Of a stretch of DNA of 64,000 bases, positions 31,655 through 43,157 are shown piece by piece; within the stretch, counting starts at the first letter, position 1; each line of letters begins with the position of its first letter. This DNA comes from Anoplolepis gracilipes. Its lineage: Eukaryota > Arthropoda > Insecta > Hymenoptera > Formicidae. Position numbers and translations under genes: made by a program. The notes beneath the pieces are model-generated. The model had not been told where the DNA came from. It saw nothing but the letters and a program-made list of their open reading frames with translations, and searched no databases. The stretch is taken from NCBI RefSeq assembly GCF_047496725.1, contig NC_132985.1, forward strand, positions 8,425,501 to 8,489,500, given 5' to 3'.

Positions 31655-34600
31655 TTATAAAAATATCTTATAATGTCCCCACAGTAACGTATCAGTAGTT
31701 GTAGGTACGATATACCGCTTGTCGTCGTACGGACTTAGAGCAATTTTTGTTTCGCGAATGGTGTATACCTTGTGTAATTTTGATCTTATACACGATTGAC
31801 TACGCGTTATTTCAATCTCTTCGTTCAAACACCGCGTGTAATCGTCAAACGTTATCGTTCTCGCAACAACGTTACTCTTGACGCCTTTTACCTTTTTCGT
31901 GTCCTTCTTACCATCCACGCGCAACGCATACATTTTTGCTCTAAGCCCAACAAATTCAGTCATTATGGTACCGTTGTTTTCATCCTTCATTAGACCCGGT
32001 ACCTTTTTATTCACGAGCGGTATACCGTACGCATTGTCTATCGCATAGTCGCTCGTATCAAATCTGCTGATGTTGCATTTCATATTCTCGTACACATCGT
32101 CGCACTCAATGTGATATATAAGACTATCCGTATCAGTGTACATGAATTTGCATCTCTCCCGATACATTGGTACCATATAATCGTGGTGAAATTCGTACAA
32201 ACATGTCTTGGATATATCGAGAATACACATATCTACGTAAATTGATTTGTAGAATTTCACCTCGAGTTTACGTAATTCTACAGCGATTAGATTTTCCGAA
32301 AAAATGCTTCTGCTATGAAAATTTGGTTTTGCAATCAATGTCTCTGCGCCGTACCTTCCGTCCCATTTTGTTAAAAGTTTAACATCTACGCGATTGCGCA
32401 CATTTTTCATCGTTTTGCCAAACACTGCATTATTCATTAGTTTGTACAAATTTTTTTCAAAATCATTTTTTGCCAGTGTTCTAAATTTTGTGTTGATTTC
32501 TATATAAGTACAGAGCCACGGAGATTGAATGAATTGTAATATACGATGAATTTTTGTAACACGAAGACCGTGACGTGAACATTACTGCAGGTTGCGGTAG
32601 TGTATCACGTAACGCTTCTTATCGTATACGGTTGCGAGAAGCTTGCCCTCGCGCTTGCCGGGTGGTTTGTCGCGTGTCGGACAAAACGGGTAGGTCAGTG
32701 TGCGAATCGTGAAGATGCTGCGGATACTCGAGATCGACTTCGAGGATGTAGCTTGTAGACGAATCGAGCGCGATCGATGATACATCAAAATTGGAAACAT
32801 TATCGACCCACTGAAAATCGGCGTAGGGCAATGGTTGACACATTGCCCATCCGTATAAATTATTAACATCGAAATACATCAAGTACGTTGATGGTTTTGA
32901 TAAGTCATACGACTGCATGTACTTGTTATTAGCACGCGCGTACCTGTTGGAACATTGACTCAAACCACCGCGTATATCTCGTTCGATAAACATAACCATG
33001 TCAATGTCTGTGAGTAATTCAAATATAATTTTCGTATACTTTAACATGGCGTCCCACATGTAACCGGGAAGAGTATAGTAATACGCGGGGTCGAGCCCAT
33101 AACTCTTGATACAACTCTCTCGGAAATTTTAAAAAATGTCTGCTAATAACAAAACATCTATTTTTAAATACAGATCGCTATATTCGCCTAGCGTTCGAAT
33201 GGAGAATCGCTTCCACACAATCTCAGCGTGCGCGTAATCGCTCTCAGATACTGTATTACCTGTCAAGGAACTGTAAAATGATTCTCGTGATGGTAAACAC
33301 GCATCTTGCAATTTATCTATGCAGTCAATGTACTCGTAGGGGAAGACACCTTTTCTTGTTAATAAATTGAAATCTTCGGCGGATAAATTTTTATATTTCG
33401 ATTGTAAAATTTTGAATTTATCCTTGCTCAGAAAAGACGCCAATTTGTCGAGACTTGTTGTGAGAAATTTATATGAATCTATGAAACGTAATTTAATGTG
33501 ATTTCCCGGTTTGTCTTTCGTACCTTTAACATGTTTTGTAAATGAAATATATTTTTCTTTTGTTATCGGAAGTAAATCGATTCCCCCTTACGCTGTGGCT
33601 ATTTCCTCGATTATAAAGTGAGAATCATAACCAGATAAATTGTGAAATACTATTGGAATGCAAAAAGATTCTTTGTAATTTAGATTGCAATTTGAATGCA
33701 CGGGACCTCTGTACCGCCCGGTCAAATGACAATGATCGCGTACGCGCGTATCATCTTCTACAAATGGTTTCTCACATATATGACACTGAGTCGCACTTCG
33801 AAATTCTTTCCATTCATTTTGCGTTAAATTTACCATGGGAACATTGGTTGTTAAAATATTTTCTACACGTTGCGCCAAATTTTTAAGTTCGTCGGTGAAC
33901 CATGCAACGCAATTGGCTTCGCGACGAGAATGATACGCGGATAACGAATTATCGTACAAGCAATGTACATAATAAGCCATACTAAATACTTGGTGATGTT
34001 GATAAAAATTTTCTTCTTTTTTCACCAAAACGCACTCCAGGTCGGCGTACACGACGAAAGGTAGTCGCTCCTTCCTGTTGTAGTTGGTGAATGCGAGCCA
34101 CTTATCCTTATGCTCGGTAACCGGCGCAGTCGTTCATCTTTCCACAGTCTACTGTATGTGATTGTAATTTCTCGACCGAGTGAAAATAGTGCATGCATCT
34201 GTAAAATAAAAGTTAAAATTTTTATATCTTTGTTTTAAATATTTTTAGACAGTTTTATTAAATATACATACCATATTTTTTAGTCTTGTGTTTGCTGAGT
34301 TGCATACTAACAAGCCTAGATAGATTCTTGATCCATGCAAAATGTCCGATATCTTGCGCATCTTGCACGTAGAGCAAGTTGACGTGCTTGTCTCTCTTTT
34401 GCTCCGTAAGATGAATAGGGACAATGTTTTCGTTTTCAAAACTGTACACGTTGATTGAAATGTCATTATAAATTTCAAATTTTTTAATTTGATTAAGAGT
34501 GACTGGAAACTCAATATCTTGGAGATTTAGTACTGTTGTATAATGCTGGTACGATGATTGTCGGTGTGTGCATCTTTCAGCTGGATACAGAGCAGCCACT

Positions 34601-35358
34601 ACCGCCCACGCAAAACATGCATTGTCTTTAGATTGCACGTTAACCACTGCTCGTTTCATTATTATCTTTCGCGATAATTGCACGTAACATCCGGCGCGCA
34701 TAGGATTATATTTATTTATATTTACAGTCAAATTTAGTATACGCGATAATGCCCATCCGCTATCGCGTTCCTGAAATTCTTCGAGCGATGCAAGGATTGG
34801 CTCGACGACTCGCCGCTCATACCACTCACGTAAATCGGATGTATGTAAGAGTTCACAGTTTCTCGTATTGATTGATTTATTGGCATGCTTATCGCCCGCC
34901 ACAAACTCGCCGTTAAACACTGTATTCACTTTCACACTGTTATGTTTTTGCAGAACGTCTCGCACGTGCTCGAGCACAATGTCACTCGCATCTTCCAAAA
35001 ATTGACGAGGTTCGATGTGATTATAATTTATAACCGCACCAGTTAAGATGCGGCTCTCAAATGTCGTATCAATCTCTCGCCATATGAGTCTCTCCGAGTT
35101 ATTTTCACTACTATAATCACCACCACTGGGTATAAACTGTCTCTGCAATCGAGTTTTTGCACCCTCGAGTCGCGCAATTCTTATCACCAAAGATTGTCTA
35201 TTTCCGATTGAGAGTCGCGGACGCTTGAGACGGCTGCGTTCTTCAAGCTCTTCGATAAACTCCTCGCAATGCTGCAGCCATCCAAAATATTCACCCAATG
35301 TGGTGACTTGGTGGGAACGCTCCAACAAGTCGCGTTTTTTCTGCTGCACGTTTTCCAT
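31655..35358 (-). pseudogene. polB: Protein-primed family B DNA polymerase, broken
   Basis: N-terminal domain 35358-34258 is open (366 aa; KDNACFAWAVVAALYPAE). A probable intron with GTAT donor and TTTTACAG acceptor lies near 34202-34262. The exonuclease and zinc-binding region (YADLEC near 34050; CHICEKPF; FHNLSGYDSHF) ends at a stop at 33588-33590. Further stops are at 33129-33131 and 32582-32584, with a frameshift near 32690. The palm motifs survive: YFDVNNLYGWAM (motif A, about 32870), KLMNNAVFGKTM (about 32430) and YTDTDSL (motif C, about 32130). It cannot make a working polymerase. Confidence 0.9.
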
Positions 35359-35367
35359 TTTTTCTCT

Positions 35368-35742
35368 CTATTTTTGTGTGCAAACATAACACATATTACG
35401 CGACATTATTATATGTAATAAAATTTGACAGCTACTGCACCATTGCATATCCACCTCATCGGGCAATGTAACTTTATGTCTCCGTATTTTGTATATTAAT
35501 TCGATGTCATCTCGAAAGGTGTCCATATACGAAGCACAGAGAGCTAGAGCACCACCCGTTGAATAATAAAAGTGTATGGCGCAAATCTTACGTTGATTTT
35601 GCGCACGGAGTTGTTCATTTTCTACTACGTTGTCGTCAAAATCGGTATTACTGCAATCACTAATATAATTACTATCGTCCGACAACGTATGCTCTTCGTC
35701 TGACGACTCGTCTATTATCGCTTCGAAATTAATATTTTCCAT
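35368..35742 (-). CDS. Maverick acidic/zinc-binding protein B, 124 aa
   Basis: Acidic N-terminus (IDESSDEEHTLSDDSNYISD) and a middle block KICAIHFYYS, then C-terminal CSSC-X12-CYVC. This is the same plan as gene A at 20276-20707 (MCNIIFYYEV; CNNC-X12-CRFC). The stop is 9 nt before the polymerase ATG. I infer an old duplication or exchange between the two element ends. Function unknown, zinc binding likely. Confidence 0.7.
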   Translation of the reverse strand: MENINFEAIIDESSDEEHTLSDDSNYISDCSNTDFDDNVVENEQLRAQNQRKICAIHFYYSTGGALALCASYMDTFRDDIELIYKIRRHKVTLPDEVDMQWCSSCQILLHIIMSRNMCYVCTQK

Positions 35743-35999
35743 TTATTCACTATTGTGTCACTAACAATTCTAATGCCTGACAGTAACCACTCAATTTTTT
35801 TTTTTTTTCCACAGCTTCCTCTATGCCCTTTCAAATCGTACTATGGTTTGACGGGGCTCTCATTCTTCTTATATTTCGCCTAATGCTGTCTTAACACATC
35901 CTACCGAACGTCAACGCTTTTGCATCTATAAAAACGTTCCGACATGTTCGTCGCAGCGTTGGCCAAAAATTTCTATTATTTTCCACGACTTTTATCCCT
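35743..35999. other. Maverick right subterminal non-coding DNA
   Basis: Contains a T16-like run followed by CCACAG, a TATAAAAA (about 35929) and sequence merging into the terminal repeat. No gene seen. Confidence 0.5.
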
Positions 36000-36397
36000 T
36001 CTAAAATGTCCCTCGGCTATAAATCAACCACAAAGATAAACACCTTGCAGTTGCAGTTCTTTCCTTAAAAATTATGGAAGATGTTTCGCTCCAGTTTTAT
36101 GGGAGATTTTCCGCGAGGGTGCAAAGCTGCCGAACGTCGGCGCTTAAAATCCTAATGATATAACGATAATATGATAAAATGATCATAAAACTAGAAAAAA
36201 AAACAGTTTTACGACTTCTAAAATACCCCCGGCTATAAAATCAACCGCAAAGATAAACATCTACTTTCGAACGTGTGTAGGACCCTTCCCCCCCACCCCT
36301 TTTTCCCTAACATCAGACCCCTCGCGCCTCCCAGATACCCCCGCCCCCGCACCCCCCTCGGCGCCCCATGGCTTAGAATCCCCACTATAACACTACT
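36000..36397. repeat. Maverick right terminal inverted repeat
   Basis: Inverted copy of the left terminus, ending CCCCACTATAACACTACT. Contains GGGGGTGCGGGGGCGGGGG on the reverse strand, a longer G-rich tract than the left end. Confidence 0.85.
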
Positions 36398-36403
36398 TAC
36401 AGC
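36398..36403. repeat. 6-bp target duplication TACAGC, right
   Basis: Partner of 19489-19494; following sequence AGAGAATAAC resumes the hAT reading frame. Confidence 0.9.
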
Positions 36404-37137
36404 AGAGAATAACATAGTACCTTGTTTTTATAAAAAAAGAATTGCACGTCAGTTTGATTATGAATGTCCTGATGAGGTAATAGCCCAAGAGGAGGAAAAA
36501 TTTCGCATCGAATATTTCCTTTTAATTATTGACAAGGCCATACATTGCCAATCATTTAATGAACGATTTAAACTATACTGTTTGATGTATTAAAGTACCT
36601 GATTAAAACTCAACTCAATTTAGTTTATCCAAATATATATATAGCACTTCGTATATCAGAATTTTAAAAACAATTTTGGGTATTTATATAATTTTCGTGA
36701 CATTAAAAATTTATCTAAAGAAGAGCTGAAAAAGAACTGTAACGATCTGCACATTATAAGATGAAAATCATTTTAATATAAGTGAATTAGAACTATTTGA
36801 GGAATTAAGATCATTTATCCATATAATCCCTGATAATGAATAAAATTGCTTGTTTGATGTATTAAAGTACCTGATTAAAACTCAACTCAATTTAGTTTAT
36901 CCAAATATATATATAGCACTTCGTATATTGCTAACTCTACCAGTAACAATTGCTTCTTCAGAAAAAAGTTTTTCAAAATTAAAATTAATAAAAAACTATC
37001 TCCGTTCTTACATATCGCAAGAAAGACTGTTGGGCATAGTAATGATGTCAATAGAAAACGATATATCTCATGAGACTGATTTTAGTACTGTGATTGATGC
37101 CTTTGCCGCAGCAAAAGCAAGAAAAAAACATTTTTAA
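36404..37137 (+). pseudogene. hAT transposase, downstream part with C-terminal dimerisation domain
   Basis: 36404-36592 continues the split exon (CPDEVIAQEEEKFRIEYF). 36850-37137 encodes the hAT C-terminal dimerisation domain: IASSEKSFSKLKLIKNYLRS, then EERLLGI-like and MSIENDI. The block TTTGATGTATTAAAGTACCT to about CACTTCGTATA occurs at 36583 and again at 36853, a 270-bp direct duplication that adds a false end to the first copy. Confidence 0.88.
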
Positions 37138-39179
37138 GTTTATATATAATTTTTATATGTTTATATATGTTTTTTGTTTTTAATGAAAAATAAATATATA
37201 AAATAAATTTTAATGAAAAATAATATAAAAATTTTAAGCTCCGCATTTCAAATTACACTCGACCCCGCTTAGGCTAGAACCGGCCCTGCTAGAGAGCCTT
37301 TTGAATGTTTATGTTAGAGACCTTAAAGTAAGAGTCTGGACAGAGTTGCCCTTGTTCCTATTGGTTCCGATGAAATATGGCGGAACCAATAAGGTGCCTC
37401 GAATTTGTACTTCGCATGCGCCATTATTCAAATAAAATAGAACAATAAGAAATAAAAAAACTTGTTTTTATCTTGTTTTACAGGTTTATTCGTGTAAACA
37501 TATAATTATAATTAAAAAAATAAATACTACTTAATAGAAGCATGCCTTGACATAGTTTTACTATTATAAATCTTAGTGTTTAATCGCCCTTTCTTACAAT
37601 CAATTTTAATGCGAAACATAATGAAGTGTTTCATGATTTTATCAAATAAATTGCAGCTAGTTTCCAAGGTGTCACAACGAAGATTAGCCATTTTTACAGT
37701 AAAAAATGTTACTAAATCATAATTTTTATTTTTCATGTAAGGTAGATATCTTTTTATAATAATTTCCATATCATAAAAATAATTATAAGTTGCTGTGTTA
37801 ACAAAAAACAAAGTTTTTGATTTAAAACATCTTAAATGTACTAAATTTGAATATTTAATATTGGCATCAAATGTTCTTGATTCAGCTGAATTAATACAAC
37901 TTTCACAAACTGTAGGCAATTTAGAAAGTTTATGAATAACATAACCAGCAACAGAATATAATACATTTAAATTGATATTGTTCATATGAATCTGTTTGTT
38001 ATCAATGTGAGGAGGAATTACAGGAATTTCGTACGATGTGTTACAATCCTTCTTTTTTCGATTTTTTGGTTTAAAAAAATTCACAGCAAAGGCACCCTCA
38101 TTTTGTTCATAATTAGTGTTTTCAAGAACTTGTAAATATTGTGAGACGCTATGAATCTTTAAGCATTGTTTAAATTGTAATGCATTGGGCACAGGAAATT
38201 TCTTTCGTATATTTGAAAATAAGTTTTCAATACAATCCTGAATAAATCTTGCGCCCAATACATTTCATATGTATTGGGCGCAAGATATTCATTATCCTCG
38301 ATTATTAATTAAATAATTTGTCAGTTCTATGAAAGATGTAGTAGTGATCATAATACCGCATTGTACGGGTAAATTTTCCATCTTGTCCAATTTTAATATT
38401 ATGAAAAAGATCAATAACTGATTTCAAAAACTCTACACTCTGATCAAATTTTCTTTGCGATTCTTCTTGTCCTTCTATTTTTCCTAATGAAATTGAAGAA
38501 AATCGAGAAGTAATAGTATCAAACCATTTTGACACAATTTCAATAAATAACGCGGTTACTTTATATTCACTTATATGACGTTCTTCTCCTATAAATTGCA
38601 ATGCACTACTAACATCTTTATTATACAAAGTGGTTGCTTTATTAACTTTCATTTTATTAAAATTAGTAAGAGTAGTAGTTTCTCTATTTAATTTTGGTGC
38701 TAATTTAAATATGATGTTTTCTTGCTCAGCTACTAATTCTTCGATATGTGAACATTTAACAATGCATGAAGATAGTTTGTTCATTTCTGCAAAATTCTCT
38801 GGCAATGTTATAATTTTATTATTTACTAAGTTCGAAGATTTTTTTAAAGATGTGGAGCATCAGCAAAGAAGAACAATTTTCGATTGTTATCTAGTGGATG
38901 TGGTATCGAGTTCTTAATTTTGAAATGCTTTGTTGCAGATATATTTCCGTAAGCTTTCCACATACTCTGATTAACCGCTCCCATGTCAGATGTGACACTT
39001 GAAGACCTATTAATTCGACTTTTGCAATTATGTTAAGAATAATTTCTTTTAAAATTGCACCATTAAATCCGTTAGGAGTGTAATGGTACGCTACAATTTG
39101 CTTCCATCGTGTAAATATACCACAAATTATGAATACTAGTCCATGTGTAATGAGGCTTTAGTCCTATAAATATGCAAAC

Positions 39180-39275
39180 AGAGAAGAATAGAAATAATAA
39201 TAATAGAAATAATAATAATAGAAATAATAATAATAAAAATATAGTAAGATATATATATATGTATATATATATAAG
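39180..39275. repeat. AAT-trinucleotide and TA microsatellite
   Basis: AATAATAATAGAA units (39192-39238) followed by TATATATGTATATATATA. Confidence 0.8.
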
Positions 39276-39307
39276 TAATGAGGAAATCGCACATGCAAAA
39301 ACGAATC

Positions 39308-39744
39308 CCAGCAAACAGAGATATATAACTGTTGTATAACATGTAACTAACATAGATATTACAGATGTAACATACATGCTAAGTTATAATTTCCCACTCA
39401 TAGATATGTAACACAACTGTTAAATTGTAATTATATTGTAGTTATATCTCATTTAACGCAATAAATTGTCGATATAAAAAACTTGACATCTTTAATACTG
39501 ACGAGTTATTATGTTATATGGGATATAACTACAATCTAATTATAATATAACAGTTGTTTGTTACATTTATGAGTGGGAAATTATAATAATTAAAGTGTAC
39601 GTCACATGTAACATCTATGTTAGTTACATGTTATACAGTAGTTATTTATCTGTGTTTTCTGGGATAATAATGTACATGTCATTGCAGTAATCACAAATTT
39701 AATATAACATCAATGTTATATAAACAGGTTTGTGTTTGCTGGGA
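39308..39744. mobile_element. MITE with CCCAGCAAACA ends inside the P-element
   Basis: CCCAGCAAACA(G/C) at the left is inverted at the right (TGTGTTTGCTGGG). The interior has long inverted stretches around GTAACTAACATAGAT (about 39345) and ATCTATGTTAGTTAC (about 39612). A second terminal-like copy TGTGTTTTCTGGG occurs at 39651. It separates two parts of the transposase gene. Confidence 0.7.
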
Positions 39745-40667
39745 AATTGCATATACATCAAGGATTACCAAGTTTATCGGGAATTGTAGCATATCCAATG
39801 GTCTTATTCGTGCAAGGATCTATTTGTTCACCTGGAATCAAACTCATTTCATCCACACAAATCATGCAATTGTTACATCGTTCATCCGAAAAGTTTAATA
39901 CTTTATCCCTTAATAAATTGAAAACTTCATCACAAATTTCATCCTTAAAAGTAATGCATTCCAAACGTCTACGCAGTGTACGAGATGAAGGCAAAGGATA
40001 AGATTGATTTAATAATTCCCTGTATCCATTATCCCCACATGCATGTCTGAGCCGTAATGCTTTTTTAATGGTTGCATCTGTCCATTTATATATATGGCGT
40101 CCTTTATATTTAGCTTTAAGATATTCTATCTGATCTTCGTTAAACATTTGCTGTAATATTGGTATCGGAATAATTTGGTGCCTTTGTTGATTCTTTTGAA
40201 TAATAGTATTTGTTTTGTTCAATTTTTTGTTTGCCGATTTTCTTCTCAATTCCTTCACAGTGTCATCTGCAAGTGTCTTTGAATCATCAATCGGAATATC
40301 TACTTCATCTTCTTTTCGTAATCTTTTTGCATTATTCACTGTATCAATGTCTTCGAGATGTCGTTTTGATGATGTAGAAGGAATCTCAAAGATGGATTGA
40401 GTTGTGTATTTCTCTTGAATCTATGAAAATTAAAACAATTTTAAAATTAACTTTACAATAACGCTATTAAGAATGCAGTTAAAATTAATACATACAACAT
40501 GTTTGTTTCTTTCTGTAGCTGGAATGTTTGTGGAGTTTTTTGAAGGAAAAATTGTTGGAGTGGCATTGGCTTTTTCTTGCCATCGACTCGTATTTTTTCC
40601 CACATTTCTGCCGAAAAATGAACCTATAAAAATTACACAAAATTATATTTTTTTATTTTTAATTAAC

Positions 40668-40712
<45 letters not shown>

Positions 40713-41282
40713 GTTTTTAATAAATACTATATTTCACTTACTTCGCATATATGAGTTTTTAGTTAATATCCACTTTGATGAGTGATTATTAATATTTTGT
40801 CTCCATATTGTTCTTTGTTGCAAGTTTGATGGAAAACACTTCAGCGAAAAATCTTTTTCAGTTGAATTTGAACAATTAGGTACACAGCAGCCAGTCATTT
40901 TCTACACAATTTATATAATTTGTAATAAACATTGAAAAAGTAATACAATATTAAAGGTTAGAAAATAATTTTTTTAGTCGTTTTCATTATAATGTTTTTC
41001 CTTACCTTATCTTTTTCTATATACTTTGTCTTTTATAGTATGGTACAACTTGTTGCTTGTTCACTTATTTTAATATTTGATCACTTTATATATCACTTTT
41101 ATTACTTTACTTTTTATTACTTTAACTATGGTTTCACATCACGACACATTTTTGTATGCAATCGAGCGTACTTAAGTGTACTAAATTCAAGGCACTTTAT
41201 TGGTTCTGCCATATTTCATCAGAACCAATAGGAGCAAGGGCAACTCTGTCCAGACTCTTACTTTAGGGTCTCTAGTTTATGT

Positions 41283-41431
41283 ATGGCTCAGTTTCCAGCA
41301 TTCGTTATCTTACGGTTTGAAATTTTCGTCTCGCCTATCAGATATTCGTTGGTTAATATTTCATGAAAGAAAAGAATCGTGGAGTTCACCGGGCGTAACC
41401 TAACCTAACACATGGTATAAAAGTGGTTATT
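41283..41431. other. Intergenic flank of P-element
   Basis: No gene recognised; a short CCTAACCTAACA at 41396 is too short to be telomeric. Confidence 0.5.
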
Positions 41432-42935
41432 TACAAGGGAAGTGTCACAATTGTCTGACACCGATTTGATTCTTCTTGAAATATGTTGTTAAACACAAAA
41501 ATCTAAGAGACACGTATTTTTTTATATGAGCGATAATTCATGTTTAGAGAGTGAAACATCCCTTTGAAAAAAGCAGTTTTTTCTTTCAAAATCGAATATT
41601 GTCGAAACTATAAGAAATAGAAAAAAAATTGTTAAATGAAAGTTTAACGGTTTGAAGTACTTTAAAGTTATGAAAAAAAATTTTTTATTTTTATTATTTT
41701 TTTTCAAAAAACCCCCACCACCCATATTATTTTCAAAAAGTGTTAATTTTTTTTTACCAAATTAAAGCTTATGTTTTTTCCGAATTCAACCATATACATA
41801 TAATAAAGTTATTTTACAAAATATCATTTTCGAAAATTAATTTAAATACTTCTGTATACATATACATATATACGCTATTCGTGCTCATCCATGCTATATG
41901 AATAAACAAGTATCGTTGAAACAATGAGACACGTAAAAAATGTTTTAAGTAATATTTATATAGTTTTCTGTATACTTTATAATCCACTTACAATAATAAT
42001 GAAAATATTTTTGAGATGAGTATAGTATTTTTAAAATCAATTGTAATGTAAGATAAAATATAGATTTGTACGTGATAGTTTGTAAGATATTTTATCTTAC
42101 ATTACAATTGGTTTTAAAAATATACTCATCTTAAAAATATTTTCATTATTATTGTAAGTGGATTCCACACATACAGTGATTTTTTTGTTTATTTCTCAAA
42201 GATTCGATAAAATAATTTTATTATAAATGAATAAATTTTGAATAAAATTGTCTTCAATTTTTATTCATAGCAGAAATTATAAATATCATAAAACATGTCA
42301 TATATAATGACATAATTGCGAGAATTTAATTTTTAAAAATAATTTTAAAAAATTATAAAATTATTATTTTTATTAAGAAAAAATATATATATTCAATTAA
42401 AGTATAGAGAAAACTATATAAATATTATTTAAAACATTTTTTATGTGTCTCATTGTTTCAACGATACTTGTTTATGCACATAGCATGGATGAGCACGAAT
42501 AGCGTATATATATATAGAAATATTTAAATTAATTTTTGAAAATGATATTTCGTAAAATAACTTTATTACATATGGTTGAATTCGGAAAAAACATAAGCTT
42601 TAATTTGGTAAAAAAAAATTAACAATTTTTGAAAATAATATGGATGGTGGGGGTTTTTTGAAAAAAAATAATAAAAATAAATTTTTTCTCATAACTTTAA
42701 AGTACCCTTCAAACCATTGAACTTTTATTTAACAATTTTTTTTCTATTTCTTATAGTTTCGACAATATTCGACTTTGAAAGAAAATACTGCTTTTTTCAA
42801 AGGGGTGTTTCACCCCCTAAACATGAATTAACGCCCATGTAAAAAAATACGTGTCTTTTAGATTTTTGTGTTTAAACATATTTCAAGAAGAATCAAATCG
42901 ATGTCGGACAGTTGTGACATTTTCCTTGTTAGAAA
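41432..42935. mobile_element. 1.5-kb foldback element with nested palindrome
   Basis: TTGATTCTTCTTGAAATATG (about 41467) is inverted at about 42875, and pairing continues through TATAAGAAATAGAAAAAAAA against its complement near 42740. Inside, GTAATGTAAGATAAAATAT (about 42045) and ATATTTTATCTTACATTAC (about 42085) form a second centre. Arms about 0.7 kb and 10-15 percent diverged. Non-coding. Confidence 0.7.
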
Positions 42936-43100
42936 AGAGACCAGAAGAACTTGATACACCTCTAGATTTTTGTTTTAAAAGTCATTTAAAACCAACGTGC
43001 GATATTTACGGTGAAGTTGCTGTAATTACCTGCGTATAGTGCAAAAAGTCTCTTTGTATAAATCATTTCTTCCACGATCATAATCTTTGTAATTGATATG
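42936..43100 (+). pseudogene. C-terminal remnant of a Cys/His-rich protein
   Basis: The frame reads EKRPEELDTPLDFCFKSH, then TCDIYGEVAVITC, a stop, then CKKSLCINHFFHDHNLC. The C-X2-C...C-X2-HF...H spacing suggests a zinc-binding tail such as those ending piggyBac-type transposases, but the evidence is thin. It abuts the foldback element. Confidence 0.3.
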
Positions 43101-43157
43101 AACCATGAATATGTATGTGATTTTTATGTACGATGTGTACATATGTCATGTATACTT

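Larger units (their letters stand above)
37527..40898 (-). pseudogene. P-element (THAP9-like) transposase, decayed
   Basis: Exon 40898-40742 starts MTGCCVPNCSNS with LKCFPSN, a THAP C2CH zinc finger; donor GTAAGT at 40741. The next exon starts near 40623 with VHFSAEMWEKI. 40339-39758 holds the helix-turn-helix and RNase H start (NNCMICVDEMSLIPGEQID with the first Asp). A MITE interrupts at 39308-39744. Near 38980 SDMGAVNQSMWKAYGN gives the second Asp and FFADAPHL follows. 38805-38305 and 38258-37527 are the GTP-binding-insert and C-terminal parts. Frameshifts at several junctions make it inactive. Confidence 0.85.
37315..41274 (-). mobile_element. P-element-like transposon, 3,960 bp
   Basis: Inverted ends TAGAGACC(T/C)TAAAGTAAGAG with TCTGGACAGAGTTGCCCTTG are flanked by a perfect 8-bp duplication GTTTATGT (37307-37314, 41275-41282). 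The terminal block also contains an inverted TATTGGTTC(C/T)G motif. The internal gene encodes a THAP/P-type transposase on the minus strand. Only 10 bp separate it from the target duplication of the hAT element. Confidence 0.9.

Noticed and set aside
41396..41408. TTAGG-type telomeric repeat
   Set aside because: Only about two units; too short to mean anything.
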